From assembly GCA_947629675.1 (NCBI GenBank), contig CANREM010000017.1, positions 1 through 35,742 on the forward strand: a stretch of DNA of 35,742 bases, read 5' to 3'. Of the stretch, positions 22,701 through 31,295 are shown in pieces. A program made the position numbers and the translations under genes. Source of the stretch: an uncultured Clostridia bacterium (GTDB taxonomy: Bacteria; Bacillota; Clostridia; Christensenellales; Borkfalkiaceae). The notes beneath the pieces were generated by a model, which did no database searches, had not been told where the DNA came from, and was given only the letters and a program-made list of their open reading frames with translations. The number at the start of each line of letters is the position of its first letter. Within the stretch, counting starts at the first letter, position 1.

Positions 22701-25115
22701 ATGAAAGTACCTTTTTCTTGGCTGAAAGAGTATGTGGATATCGACATCTCTGCGGAGGAACTCGAAAAGAAGCTCTTCTCCTGCGGGTTCGAAGTGGAGG
22801 AACTTGTCTATCTCGGAAAGGACGTCGAGAATGTCGTCGTCTGTAAGATCGTGTCCTGTGAAAAGCATCCCGATGCAGACAGGCTCACCGTCTGCAAGGT
22901 GGACTGCGGCCCGCTCGGGAATAGGCAGATCGTCACCGCCGCGACGAACGTCTTTGCGGGGGCGGTCGTTCCCGTTGCCCTCGACGGTGCCGTTGTAAGG
23001 CACGAGGACGGCGTGCAGAAGATCAAGACGGGCAAGCTCCGCGGCGTTACTTCCGAGGGCATGTTCTGCTCGGGCGAAGAGCTGGGCATCACCGATGATT
23101 TCTACGACGGCGCGGAGGTAAACGGCATCCTCATCTTGGACATGGGTACTCCGCTCGGCGTCGACATCCGTCCCGTGGTCGGCATCGACGACTACATCTT
23201 CGACATCGACGTGACCGCCAACCGCCCCGATTGCCAGAGCGTCTACGGCCTCGCCCGCGAGGTCGCGGCCGTTCTCAAAAAACCGTTAAAGCCGCTCGAC
23301 ACCTCCTATCACAAGGCACCCACCGACGTGAAGATCGGGGTGGAAGTGAGAGAGACGAAGCTCTGCCCGCTCTATGTCGGAAGCTATGTGAAGGATGTGA
23401 AGGTGGCCGTCTCCCCCCGTTGGATGCGCCGCCGTCTCGCCCTCATGGGTTTAAGGTCGATAAGCGGCGTCGTGGACATCACCAACTATGTCCTCCTCGA
23501 GGTGGGTCAGCCCATGCACGCCTTTGACAGGAAGTTTTTGCACGGGGATAAAATCATTGTGCGCTGCGCAAAGGAAGGGGAGAAGATCGTGACCCTCGAC
23601 GAAAAGGAGTTCACCCTCCGCAAAGAGGATCTTCTCATCTGCGACGGGGAGCGTCCCGTTGCCCTCGCGGGCGTGATGGGAGGACTGAACAGCGAGATAA
23701 AGGATGATACTTCGGAGGTTTTCCTCGAGGCGGCATGCTTTGCCCGCGCCGGCGTGAGAAGGACTTCCCGCGCCTTGGGACAGCGGAGCGACTCCTCCGC
23801 CCGCTTCGAAAAGGGGGTGTATGAAGTCTTTCCGCCGATCGGCATGGCGCGCGCCCTGCACCTTTTCGAGGAAGTCGGCTGCGGCACGCCCACGACCTAT
23901 CTGACGATCGCAAACTGCCCCGATATTTCCGAATTTTCTGTTGCCGAACGGCATGTCGAGACGACTTATAAAAAGATAGACGCCCTCCTCGGCATCCATG
24001 TGCCCAAGGAGGAAGTGAACGCCATTTTGGGGCGTCTCGGCTTTACAGTCTCGGACATGGGCACCTCGTTTTCCGTCAAAGTCCCCTTATGGCGGGAGGA
24101 CGTCGAGGGGTATCCCGACCTCGCGGAGGAGGTCATCCGCCTCTATGGGTATGAGCATATCGTGCCCACGTTCCTGCCCAGTGCGGCCGTCACGCACGGC
24201 GGACTCACCCCTTCGCAGAAGAAAGAGCATCGCTTTAAGGAAGTTCTGGCGGAAGAGGGGTATTTCGAGGCCGTCGGCTACTCCTTCTGCTCTCCCAAGG
24301 ACTTCGACCTTCTGCGCCTTCCGAAGGACGCCGAGGAGCGGAGAGCCATCACCATAAAGAACCCGCTCGGGGAGGACCTCTCCGTCATGCGGACGCTTCT
24401 TGCCCCCACTATGCTTGCGAATGTGGTGCGCAATGTGCGCCGCGGCAACGAGGAGGGGCGGCTCTTCGAGCTTGCGAACGTGTTCCTCGCAAAGTCGCTT
24501 CCCCTCGAGGACTTTCCCGAGGAGCGCAGACATCTCTCCGTCGCCCTGTGGGGGGAGGGGGACTTCTTCGACTTAAAGGGCGCGTTCGAGGCGGTCGCCG
24601 AATGCTTCGGCTTGAAGTTTACCTATGAGCGCGGCGAAAAGTCCTTCCTGCACCCCGGCGTGACGGCGGTCGTCAAGCTCGGGGAAAGGGCCGTCGGCTG
24701 GCTCGGGGAGCTTCATCCCGCCATTGCCGCGGAGCTTGCTCTCGAGAAAAAGGTGTATTTGGGCGAACTCGACTACGATGCCATTGCCCCCGCATTCCGC
24801 AAGAATATCGATTATAAAGCCGTCCCCAAGGTCCCCGCGACCAAGCGCGACATCGCCGTCGTCGTGGAGGAAAAGGTCACCTGCGCCGAGGTGGAGGGGT
24901 GCATCCGCCGTGCCTGCAAGTGCGTGACCAAAACGGAACTTTTCGACGTCTACCGCGACGCCCGCCTCGGCGAGGGCAAAAAGAGCATGGCTCTCCACAT
25001 CACGTTTGCCCCCGACCCCGATGCCGAACAGCCCCTCCCCGCCGAGACGGTGGACGGCTATATGAAGAAAATTCTCTCCTCCTTGTCCCATACTTTGGGC
25101 GCGGAACTGCGTTAA
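22701..25115 (+). CDS. pheT: Phenylalanyl-tRNA synthetase beta subunit
   Basis: 804 aa, the usual size. Domains in order: EMAP/Tyr-RS-like tRNA-binding domain (about 40-150, KHPDADRLTVCKVDCG), B3/B4 editing domain (about 200-380, including RMRRRLALMGLRSISGVVDI and the QRSDSSARFEKGV stretch), B5 domain (about 395-475), class II-like pseudo-catalytic core, and C-terminal FDX-ACB anticodon-binding domain starting near 710 (VPKVPATKRDIAVVVEEKV). It supplies editing of Tyr-tRNA-Phe and tRNA binding. Start has GGGAGA eight bases upstream. It is cotranscribed with pheS under the T-box and ends at a terminator about 20 bases on. Confidence 0.97.
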   Translation: MKVPFSWLKEYVDIDISAEELEKKLFSCGFEVEELVYLGKDVENVVVCKIVSCEKHPDADRLTVCKVDCGPLGNRQIVTAATNVFAGAVVPVALDGAVVRHEDGVQKIKTGKLRGVTSEGMFCSGEELGITDDFYDGAEVNGILILDMGTPLGVDIRPVVGIDDYIFDIDVTANRPDCQSVYGLAREVAAVLKKPLKPLDTSYHKAPTDVKIGVEVRETKLCPLYVGSYVKDVKVAVSPRWMRRRLALMGLRSISGVVDITNYVLLEVGQPMHAFDRKFLHGDKIIVRCAKEGEKIVTLDEKEFTLRKEDLLICDGERPVALAGVMGGLNSEIKDDTSEVFLEAACFARAGVRRTSRALGQRSDSSARFEKGVYEVFPPIGMARALHLFEEVGCGTPTTYLTIANCPDISEFSVAERHVETTYKKIDALLGIHVPKEEVNAILGRLGFTVSDMGTSFSVKVPLWREDVEGYPDLAEEVIRLYGYEHIVPTFLPSAAVTHGGLTPSQKKEHRFKEVLAEEGYFEAVGYSFCSPKDFDLLRLPKDAEERRAITIKNPLGEDLSVMRTLLAPTMLANVVRNVRRGNEEGRLFELANVFLAKSLPLEDFPEERRHLSVALWGEGDFFDLKGAFEAVAECFGLKFTYERGEKSFLHPGVTAVVKLGERAVGWLGELHPAIAAELALEKKVYLGELDYDAIAPAFRKNIDYKAVPKVPATKRDIAVVVEEKVTCAEVEGCIRRACKCVTKTELFDVYRDARLGEGKKSMALHITFAPDPDAEQPLPAETVDGYMKKILSSLSHTLGAELR

Positions 25116-25136
25116 AAGGAGTAAAAAATCAAATCA

Positions 25137-25180
25137 AGACCGCCGAGGTGTGTACCATGTCCGCCCCGACGGTCTTTTTT
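25137..25180. terminator. pheST terminator with conserved loop
   Basis: Stem AGACCGCCG (25137-25145) with CGACGGTCT (25167-25175), one mismatch, followed by TTTTTT. The loop is nearly the same as in the 2209-2250 terminator. It lies between the convergent pheT and spoIIE genes. Confidence 0.88.
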
Positions 25181-25192
25181 GTTTTCATTTTG

Positions 25193-25321
25193 CGAAACGC
25201 GTATAAGCTACGCAATACTTCGTCGAAGAAGCATTTTTCCTTGTCCACGTACGACCGAGTACGCGGGCTACAGAAAAAGCTCCTTCTCCTTGTCTTGCTT
25301 GCTTCTACGCGTTTTAACGGT
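25193..25321. repeat. Intergenic palindromic element, copy 3
   Basis: Left end CGAAACGCGTATAAGC, right end GCTTCTACGCGTTTTAACGG, the inverted termini of the family at 6372 and 15630. The first base follows the pheST terminator by 12 bp. No ORF. Confidence 0.75.
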
Positions 25322-25360
25322 ATCCGAAAACCGGATAATAAACTGCACTGTAACAAACCT

Positions 25361-25408
25361 GTCATTCCGAGGCTCGTAGAGCCGAGAGAATCCCCTTATA
25401 CGAAGTCC
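25361..25408. repeat. GTCATTCCGAGG unit
   Basis: The unit runs GTCATTCCGAGG, GTAG-centred inverted bases, CCGAGAGAATCCCC, TATACGAAGTCC. A nearly identical unit is at 35495-35540. Confidence 0.7.
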
Positions 25409-25421
25409 GATGTGCCACCGC

Positions 25422-25627
25422 GTCATTCCGCCCCGCACTACCGCGTCATCCTGAGGGAGCGTAGCGACCGAAGGATCCCGTCAATGAAAACACGGACTTC
25501 GTACTTCGGGATTCTTCGGAGAGGGGCTTTTGCGGACAGTCGTATAAACGTTTTCGGCTACTTCGGGGCAAAGCCCCTCGTGCCGCGCTTAGTCTACAAA
25601 TAGAAGCTTCGCGCGGGGCAGAATGAC
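25422..25627. repeat. MITE-like element with 15-bp inverted ends
   Basis: GTCATTCCGCCCCGC (25422-25436) and GCGGGGCAGAATGAC (25613-25627) are inverted with 14 of 15 matches. A second GTCATCCTGAGGG element is nested inside (from about 25446), including GAAGGATCCC paired with GGGATTCTTC. The right part is shared, inverted, with 6413-6465. It ends 24 bases from the spoIIE stop. Confidence 0.75.
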
Positions 25628-25650
25628 GCTAACCCCTAACCACTGAACTC

Positions 25651-27915
25651 TTACGCCGATTTGGTGAGTTTGACGGTGAGGACGGTCATGTCGTCCTCGG
25701 CGACGCCGTGATAGCGGTCGAGAGCGTCCCGAAGAATTTCCTCGGCAAAGGACTGCGGGTTGATTGGGCGCATGCGGGAAAGATATGCGCAAAGCTCCGA
25801 AGAGGACCCGAACGCCGTCGTGATGCCGTCGCTCATGAAGAGGAGGAAGTCGCCCTCCTTCAGCTCCGAACGAAGGACGGCGGGGTGGACTGCCTCCAAC
25901 GCCCCCATGGGGAGCGATTCTCCCTCTAAGACCTGCAGCGTCTCTCCCGAGAGGACAAAGCCGACGGGGGAGCCGATTTTGACGATGTCCGCGATGCCCG
26001 AGTCGAGGTCCACGGCGGCAAGGTCCAAACAGGAGAAGGTCTCCTCGCTCGAGAAGGCGATGAGGCTGTTCACGGTGAAGAGAATGGTCTCCGAGGGCAT
26101 TTTTGCCTTGTAGAAACTCTCCAGAAGGTTGAGCGTTTTGTCCGAGACCGCATGCGCCTTTTCCCCGCTGCCCATGCCGTCGGAGAGGGCGACGATGAAC
26201 CTTCTCTCGTCGATCTTGAGGATGGAATGGGTATCCCCGCTGGCCGTCTCGCCCTCCTTCGGCCGCGAGGCGACGCCGAATGCCGCATCGAAGCAGGGCT
26301 TGCGCCTTAAGATGAAACAGGCGCGGTCCGCCGTCAGGGGGATCTTCTCGGCAAGGGCGAGGGGGACGCCGAGGGCCTTTGACAAAACTTCCGCAACGCG
26401 CTTTCCCGAGACGCCCTCCTCGAGCGTGAGGGAGACCGTCTTTTCCGCTCCCTCTCCATACAAGAAGATCTCCGAACTCAAAATTCCCTCCCTTGCGAGG
26501 GCGGACGAGACGAGATTTTCCTCATCCGAAAAGACACATTCTTCGCTCTCGGTGAGGGCGATATTCTTTAAGATCTCGCTCACGCCGTGTGCCTGGCGGG
26601 CGAGGAGCAGCCTTCCCTCCCGCGCGGACTCGAGTTCTTTGGCGACGCGGCAGTGGTCTGCAAGCAGCCTGTTGAGGGCAAAGAGGAGGCCGGCGGGGTT
26701 TTCGCACATCTTCGAAAGCTCTACGGGGAGGTCGATGAGGTTGACCCTTCCCTTCGCCTTCCCCACGGCAATGAGCTTGTTGAGATGCTCCGAAAGGCCG
26801 CACCGCTCGCAGGATGCTCGGCCGGGGCAGTTCATGCAGAGACTCGCGAGCAGTTTCTCCTTGAGGCGGGAGGAGACGTCCTCGCCCCCGCCCTGCTCCA
26901 AAAAGGCGTTCTCGATCTCGCAAAAGAGGGTACTCACCTCGAAGAGCTGCTGCCCGACCGCCCGCCGCGTCCTGTTGACCGCGATGCGCGGAAGGGAGCG
27001 TTCGCGGTAAAAGAGAAGGGCATGTTTTGCGCGGCGCAGAAGTTTTGTGGGGAGGGCGGCGACGACAACGGCGGGAATGGCGCAGGAGAGAAGGGTGAAG
27101 GCGATCTCGAACGCTCCCGCGCGGAATAGCCCGTCGAGATACATTCCCGCAGAGAAGAGGGCGAGGAGGGCGCAGGAGACTGCCACCCGCCCGTAGGGCG
27201 CGCAGAGGATCATGACGGTCGCAAAGAGGGCGTATCGGGCGAGGGGGTCGAGGCTCTCCGTCGCGGCGCAGAGGGGAAGGGAGAGGACGACGGCGAAGGG
27301 GACGGCATCCCAGCTCTTCAAGGTGGCCGCCGCGAGCAAGAGAGCCGTGAGGGAGATGAGGTAAAAAAATTGCGTTCCAAGCGAAAACAGGGCACCCATG
27401 CCCGCAAGCAACCATATAAAAGCGATCTCCGCAAGCTCCCCCGCGGAGAGTTTACAGCGGAATGCCCGATAGAGGAGAGCGGAAAGTCCCCCCTCAAACA
27501 GCAGGGAGGAAAGCACGAACAGCGCGCCGAGGATGAGCTTTTGCAAGGTGGGCGAAATGGGCAAAAAGGCATAGCCCGCATGAGGGAAGAGAAAGATGAA
27601 GGGGAGCTGTGCGGCGAGGGAGATGAGCAGTTTCTCCCAGCCGAGCTTTCTGCGGAAACGGCGGTAGCAACATGCTACAAGGAGCAAAAAGACCGCCTGT
27701 ATGAGGGCGGACAGAGAGGCGTACAGCGATAAATTCACCGCAGATGCGGCGATATATTCCCCGCAAAGGAGGAAGGGGTCCAGCCCGCATGCGATGCCCG
27801 CGAAGAGGAGCGCGAAGGAGAGGGGTTCGCGGCAGGGCAGGGCGAAGTTCAAAAGTGCCATGGCGGCGGCGGTCAGAAGATAGAGGGCGACCTTTTTTCC
27901 CTCGATGCGTCTCAT
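25651..27915 (-). CDS. spoIIE: Stage II sporulation protein E (PP2C phosphatase)
   Basis: 754 aa (B. subtilis SpoIIE is about 827). In the model organism SpoIIE dephosphorylates SpoIIAA to activate sigma-F in the forespore and interacts with FtsZ. The first ~290 residues are about ten membrane helices. The middle has a cysteine cluster CMNCPGRASCERCG near 355-368, as in clostridial SpoIIE. The C-terminal PP2C domain has metal-binding motifs SDGMGSGEKA (about 576), MSDGITTAFG (about 690) and EDDMTVL (about 737). The ATG at 27915 has GGAGA suitably upstream; a TTG at 27921 is also in frame. Gene runs alone, convergent with pheT. A PP2C regulator used outside sporulation remains possible. Confidence 0.9.
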   Translation of the reverse strand: MRRIEGKKVALYLLTAAAMALLNFALPCREPLSFALLFAGIACGLDPFLLCGEYIAASAVNLSLYASLSALIQAVFLLLVACCYRRFRRKLGWEKLLISLAAQLPFIFLFPHAGYAFLPISPTLQKLILGALFVLSSLLFEGGLSALLYRAFRCKLSAGELAEIAFIWLLAGMGALFSLGTQFFYLISLTALLLAAATLKSWDAVPFAVVLSLPLCAATESLDPLARYALFATVMILCAPYGRVAVSCALLALFSAGMYLDGLFRAGAFEIAFTLLSCAIPAVVVAALPTKLLRRAKHALLFYRERSLPRIAVNRTRRAVGQQLFEVSTLFCEIENAFLEQGGGEDVSSRLKEKLLASLCMNCPGRASCERCGLSEHLNKLIAVGKAKGRVNLIDLPVELSKMCENPAGLLFALNRLLADHCRVAKELESAREGRLLLARQAHGVSEILKNIALTESEECVFSDEENLVSSALAREGILSSEIFLYGEGAEKTVSLTLEEGVSGKRVAEVLSKALGVPLALAEKIPLTADRACFILRRKPCFDAAFGVASRPKEGETASGDTHSILKIDERRFIVALSDGMGSGEKAHAVSDKTLNLLESFYKAKMPSETILFTVNSLIAFSSEETFSCLDLAAVDLDSGIADIVKIGSPVGFVLSGETLQVLEGESLPMGALEAVHPAVLRSELKEGDFLLFMSDGITTAFGSSSELCAYLSRMRPINPQSFAEEILRDALDRYHGVAEDDMTVLTVKLTKSA

Positions 27916-27944
27916 ATCCAATCTCCGAATTTGACTTTCCTGAC

Positions 27945-27999
27945 ATTATAAAGCAAATACCTTCACAAAAAGGAGGGGAAACCGTCTACCCTTGTCGAG
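27945..27999 (-). promoter_or_regulatory. Probable spoIIE promoter region with a possible 0A-box
   Basis: Minus-strand TATAAT (27945-27950) without a good -35 box, as expected for an activated promoter. TTGTCGAG (27992-27999) resembles the Spo0A box TTTGTCGAA imperfectly, some 42 bp upstream of the -10. Weak. Confidence 0.35.
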
Positions 28000-28019
28000 A
28001 TATGGGAAAAGCGGCTGCA

Positions 28020-28162
28020 TTCTCCCATTCTACTCCGGGTAGAGTGTATATTTTTCGGGTAGAAACGCCATCATCGGAGGGAGAGCGTGCCCCTTTTGAA
28101 GTAGGATGCGGGAGGAAAGAAGTAGGTTGCTTTTCCCCCGTTGCCCCTTTAGAATGGGAGAA
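28020..28162 (+). promoter_or_regulatory. Leader of the hemolysin III-like gene bracketed by a 13-bp inverted repeat
   Basis: TTCTCCCATTCTA (28020-28032) and TAGAATGGGAGAA (28150-28162) are perfectly inverted and enclose 117 bases. Inside or near are two GGGTAGA copies 20 bp apart (28037 and 28057), an inverted TCTACCC (27985-27991) and two GAAGTAGG copies. It is either an operator array or a structured 5' leader; I recognise no known riboswitch class. Confidence 0.45.
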
Positions 28163-28181
28163 AAAGGGACGGGAGGTCATC

Positions 28182-28844
28182 ATGCAACAGGCGATTTCAT
28201 ATGCAAGGCGGGCGATGCCCCGCTATACGAAGGGGGAGGAGATCTTTAATGCCGTCTCGCACATCGTGGGCGGGGCGTTCGGCCTCTTTGCGTGGCTGCT
28301 TCTCGCCCTCCGCGCAGAGGGGACGAGGGAAGTTCTCGCCGTCTCCGCATTCGGTTTTTCCATCATCGTCCTATACACGATGAGCGCGCTCTATCACTTT
28401 CTCCCGATGGGAAGGGGGAAGCGGGTGTTCCGCATCTTCGACCACTGCACCATCTTTCTGCTCATCGCGGGAAGTTACACCCCTTACTGCCTCATCCCGC
28501 TCTACGGTACGACGGTGGGAATAGTCGTCCTCATCGCACAGTGGGTGTGCGCCGCGGGCGGCATCACGATGAACGCGATCCGCATGAACAGTAAGTTTGT
28601 CAAGGGCATCTCGATGACCCTCTATGTCGTGATGGGCTGGATGGCCATTGCCTTTCTGCCCGCCCTCCTGCCCCGCGTCTCGGCGGCGTGCTTCTGGCTC
28701 CTCCTCGCGGGCGGGATCGCCTACACAGGGGGCATCGCCTTCTTTGCCTTCGGGAAGAAGGTCCGCTACTTCCACTCGGTGTGGCACCTCTTCGTCCTCC
28801 TCGGGACCGTCCTGCAGTTCGCGAGCATTTTGCTCATGCTCTAA
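28182..28844 (+). CDS. Hemolysin III family (YqfA/PAQR-like) membrane protein
   Basis: 220 aa. The ATG at 28182 has GGGAGG five bases upstream; the longer upstream reading frame is not real. About seven hydrophobic helices follow a basic N-terminus. The conserved histidine-bearing motifs of the family are visible: EEIFNAVSHIVGG (helix 1), SALYHFLP (helix 2), FDHCTIFLLIAGSYTP (helix 3) and YFHSVWHLFVLLG (helix 7). These residues line the putative zinc site shared with eukaryotic adiponectin/progestin receptors, which are lipid hydrolases such as ceramidases. Bacterial role is poorly known; the name hemolysin III is historical. It sits in the plasma membrane. An unusual ~200-bp leader separates it from divergent spoIIE. 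Confidence 0.88.
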   Translation: MQQAISYARRAMPRYTKGEEIFNAVSHIVGGAFGLFAWLLLALRAEGTREVLAVSAFGFSIIVLYTMSALYHFLPMGRGKRVFRIFDHCTIFLLIAGSYTPYCLIPLYGTTVGIVVLIAQWVCAAGGITMNAIRMNSKFVKGISMTLYVVMGWMAIAFLPALLPRVSAACFWLLLAGGIAYTGGIAFFAFGKKVRYFHSVWHLFVLLGTVLQFASILLML

Positions 28845-28856
28845 GGGGAAAATCCC

Positions 28857-28908
28857 TTGTAAAAAATTTGCGGATATGGTAGAATAAAGCCGTTCCCGCA
28901 AGAGCGGG
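28857..28908 (+). promoter_or_regulatory. Promoter and leader hairpin of tex
   Basis: TTGTAA (28857-28862), 17-bp spacer, TAGAAT (28880-28885). The leader has a small hairpin CCCGC (28895-28899) with GCGGG (28904-28908). Confidence 0.65.
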
Positions 28909-28923
28909 CACCCAAGGAGAACC

Positions 28924-31113
28924 ATGCAGGACATCATTCAGATCTTAGCCGCGGAACTCGGCAAACGCGAAGAGCATGTGCAGAGCGTCGTCACCCTCCT
29001 CGACGAGGGCAACACCGTCCCCTTCATCGCAAGGTACCGCAAGGAGATGCACGGCGCGATGGACGACCAGACCATCCGCACCCTCGCAGACAGGCTGCAA
29101 TACCTTCGCAACCTCAACGCGAGAAGGGAGGAGGTGAAAAAGTCCATCGAGGCGCAGAGGAAACTCACGGAGGAGCTATCCCTTGCCATCGACAATGCGG
29201 CCACCCTCGCCGAGGTGGAGGACCTCTACCGTCCCTATAAGCAGAAACGCCGCACCCGCGCCACCGTAGCAAAAGAAAAGGGGCTGGAACCGCTCGCCGA
29301 ACTTCTCTTCGCGCAGGAGAAAAACTGCCCTGTTCCCGAAGAGGAGGCAAAAAAATACATCGACCCCGAGAAGGGGGTGGCAAGCGTCGGGGACGCGCTT
29401 GCGGGTGCGAACGACATCATCGCCGAACGCATCTCAGACGATGCGGACGTGAGAAAGGCCCTCCGCAACTTCTTCGTGAAATACGCAAACGTCGTCACGG
29501 AGGCGGCGAAGAAGGACCCCGAGGACACCGTTTACAGAAATTACTATCACTTCTCCTCCCCCGTCTGCAAGGTCCCCGGGCATCAGGTACTCGCCTTCAA
29601 CCGCGGGGAGCGGGAGGAAGTTCTGAAGGTCTCCGTCGAGATCGACAGAGAGGTCGCGCTGGGGCTTGTCACAAGAAGGGTGGTCAAAAGGCCCGCCTGC
29701 AATGCGACCGCCTTTGTGGAGGCGGCGGCGGGGGACGCCTACGACCGCCTCATCTTTCCCTCCGTCGAGCGGGAGATCCGCTCTATGCTCACCGACGCCG
29801 CCAATGAGGGCGCGATCGGGCAGTTTGCCCTCAACCTGAAGCCGCTCTTGATGCAGCCGCCCGTCAAGGGATTTGTCACCATGGGGCTGGACCCCGGGTA
29901 CCGCATGGGCTGTAAGGTCGCCGTCGTGGACGGCACGGGGAAGGTCCTCGATACCGCCGTCGTCTATCCAACTTACGGCGAAAGGCAAAAAAAAGAGTGC
30001 ATCGAAAAGCTCTCCTTCCTCATCAAGAAGCACGGCGTCAAACACATCGCCATCGGCAACGGCACGGCGAGCCGCGAGACCGAGCAGATGACGGTGGAAC
30101 TCATCGCCTCCCTCGGACATGGTGCCGGCGTTTCCTATATGATCGTGAGTGAAGCGGGGGCATCCGTCTATTCCGCTTCCCCCCTTGCCGCGAAGGAATT
30201 TCCCGAATTTGACGTCAATCTCCGCTCCGCCGTCTCCATTGCAAGGAGACTGCAGGATCCGCTTGCCGAGCTTGTCAAGATCGACCCCAAGGCGATCGGC
30301 GTGGGACAGTATCAGCACGACATGCCCGAGAAGCGTCTCTCCGAGGCCCTCGACGCCGTCGTCGAGGACTGCGTGAACGCGGTGGGGGTGGACGTGAACA
30401 CCGCCTCCGCGCCCCTGCTTGCCCGCGTGTCGGGACTGAATGCGGGCGTCGCGGCCAGCATCGTCAAATACCGTGAGGAGAACGGTTCCTTCACCTCCCG
30501 CAAACAGATCAAGAAGGTGAAGGGGCTTGGCGACAAGGCCTTCGAGCAGTGCGCGGGCTTCTTGCGGGTGCCCGAGAGCCGCGAGGTCCTCGACAACACC
30601 GCCGTTCACCCCGAGAGCTATGCAGCGACGGAAAAACTTCTCGCCCTCTGCGGCTTCACGGCCGAGGACGTGCGCGCGGGCAGGCTTGCGGGCCTTCGGG
30701 AGCGCATCAAGGCGCAGGGGGAGGGCAATGCCGCGAAGGCGTGCGGCGTGGGCGTTCCCACCCTGACGGACATCATCTCCGAACTCATGAAGCCCGGCCG
30801 CGACCCCCGCGACGAGTTGCCGCCGCCCCTTCTCCGCACCGACGTTCTGGAGATCAAGGACCTGAAAGCGGGGATGGAACTGCGCGGCACCGTGCGCAAC
30901 GTCATCGACTTCGGCGCGTTCGTGGACATCGGCGTGCATCAGGACGGCCTCGTGCATATCTCCGAGATCGCCGACAGGTACATCCGCCATCCCTCCGAGG
31001 TCCTCTCCGTGGGGGACGTCGTCACCGTCTGGGTGAAGGACGTGGACGAGCGGAAGATGCGCATTTCCCTTACGATGAAGCGTCCGAAGGGTGCCGCCGT
31101 CACCGCCGGATAA
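28924..31113 (+). CDS. tex: Tex family RNA-binding transcription accessory protein
   Basis: 729 aa, normal for Tex. Start has AAGGAGA four bases upstream. Order: N-terminal helical region with FIARYRKEMHGAMDD near residues 35-49, central YqgF/RNase H-like domain (about 320-450, LDPGYRMGCKVAVVD), helix-hairpin-helix repeats (about 490-570, including FTSRKQIKKVKGLGDKAFEQ), and a C-terminal S1 domain (about 648-720, GTVRNVIDFGAFVDIG). Tex binds nucleic acid and affects transcription and virulence gene expression in several bacteria; the bacterial protein is related to eukaryotic Spt6. Cytosolic. Single-gene unit with promoter and terminator. Confidence 0.96.
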   Translation: MQDIIQILAAELGKREEHVQSVVTLLDEGNTVPFIARYRKEMHGAMDDQTIRTLADRLQYLRNLNARREEVKKSIEAQRKLTEELSLAIDNAATLAEVEDLYRPYKQKRRTRATVAKEKGLEPLAELLFAQEKNCPVPEEEAKKYIDPEKGVASVGDALAGANDIIAERISDDADVRKALRNFFVKYANVVTEAAKKDPEDTVYRNYYHFSSPVCKVPGHQVLAFNRGEREEVLKVSVEIDREVALGLVTRRVVKRPACNATAFVEAAAGDAYDRLIFPSVEREIRSMLTDAANEGAIGQFALNLKPLLMQPPVKGFVTMGLDPGYRMGCKVAVVDGTGKVLDTAVVYPTYGERQKKECIEKLSFLIKKHGVKHIAIGNGTASRETEQMTVELIASLGHGAGVSYMIVSEAGASVYSASPLAAKEFPEFDVNLRSAVSIARRLQDPLAELVKIDPKAIGVGQYQHDMPEKRLSEALDAVVEDCVNAVGVDVNTASAPLLARVSGLNAGVAASIVKYREENGSFTSRKQIKKVKGLGDKAFEQCAGFLRVPESREVLDNTAVHPESYAATEKLLALCGFTAEDVRAGRLAGLRERIKAQGEGNAAKACGVGVPTLTDIISELMKPGRDPRDELPPPLLRTDVLEIKDLKAGMELRGTVRNVIDFGAFVDIGVHQDGLVHISEIADRYIRHPSEVLSVGDVVTVWVKDVDERKMRISLTMKRPKGAAVTAG

Positions 31114-31134
31114 GTATTTTGCAAAATATAGATG

Positions 31135-31174
31135 CCGCCCGAGACTTCCTTTCTCGGACGGTATTCCTTTTTTT
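31135..31174 (+). terminator. Rho-independent terminator of tex
   Basis: Stem CCGCCCGAGA (31135-31144) with TCTCGGACGG (31152-31161), one mismatch, followed by TATTCC and seven T residues. Confidence 0.85.
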
Positions 31175-31235
31175 ATGATATGTTGGAATTTCAGAAGTTC
31201 GCCTTCCTTTTCAAAGAGGGGAAAAACTTCACGAA

Positions 31236-31270
31236 AAGCTCCCGCCATTCCGCTTATGGAAAGGGGGCGG
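31236..31270 (-). terminator. Possible terminator of the XRE gene
   Basis: On the minus strand CCGCC (plus 31266-31270) pairs with GGCGG (31242-31246), with TTCC/GGAA inside, then GAGCTTTT. It lies 26 bases after the XRE stop. Confidence 0.5.
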
Positions 31271-31295
31271 CAATGTCGCGCAGGCGGGGATCCGA

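Noticed and set aside
25423-25627. An insertion sequence or transposase gene in the pheT-spoIIE gap
   Set aside because: The inverted ends suggest mobility, but the 206-bp interior has no frame with transposase motifs; it is at most a non-autonomous element.
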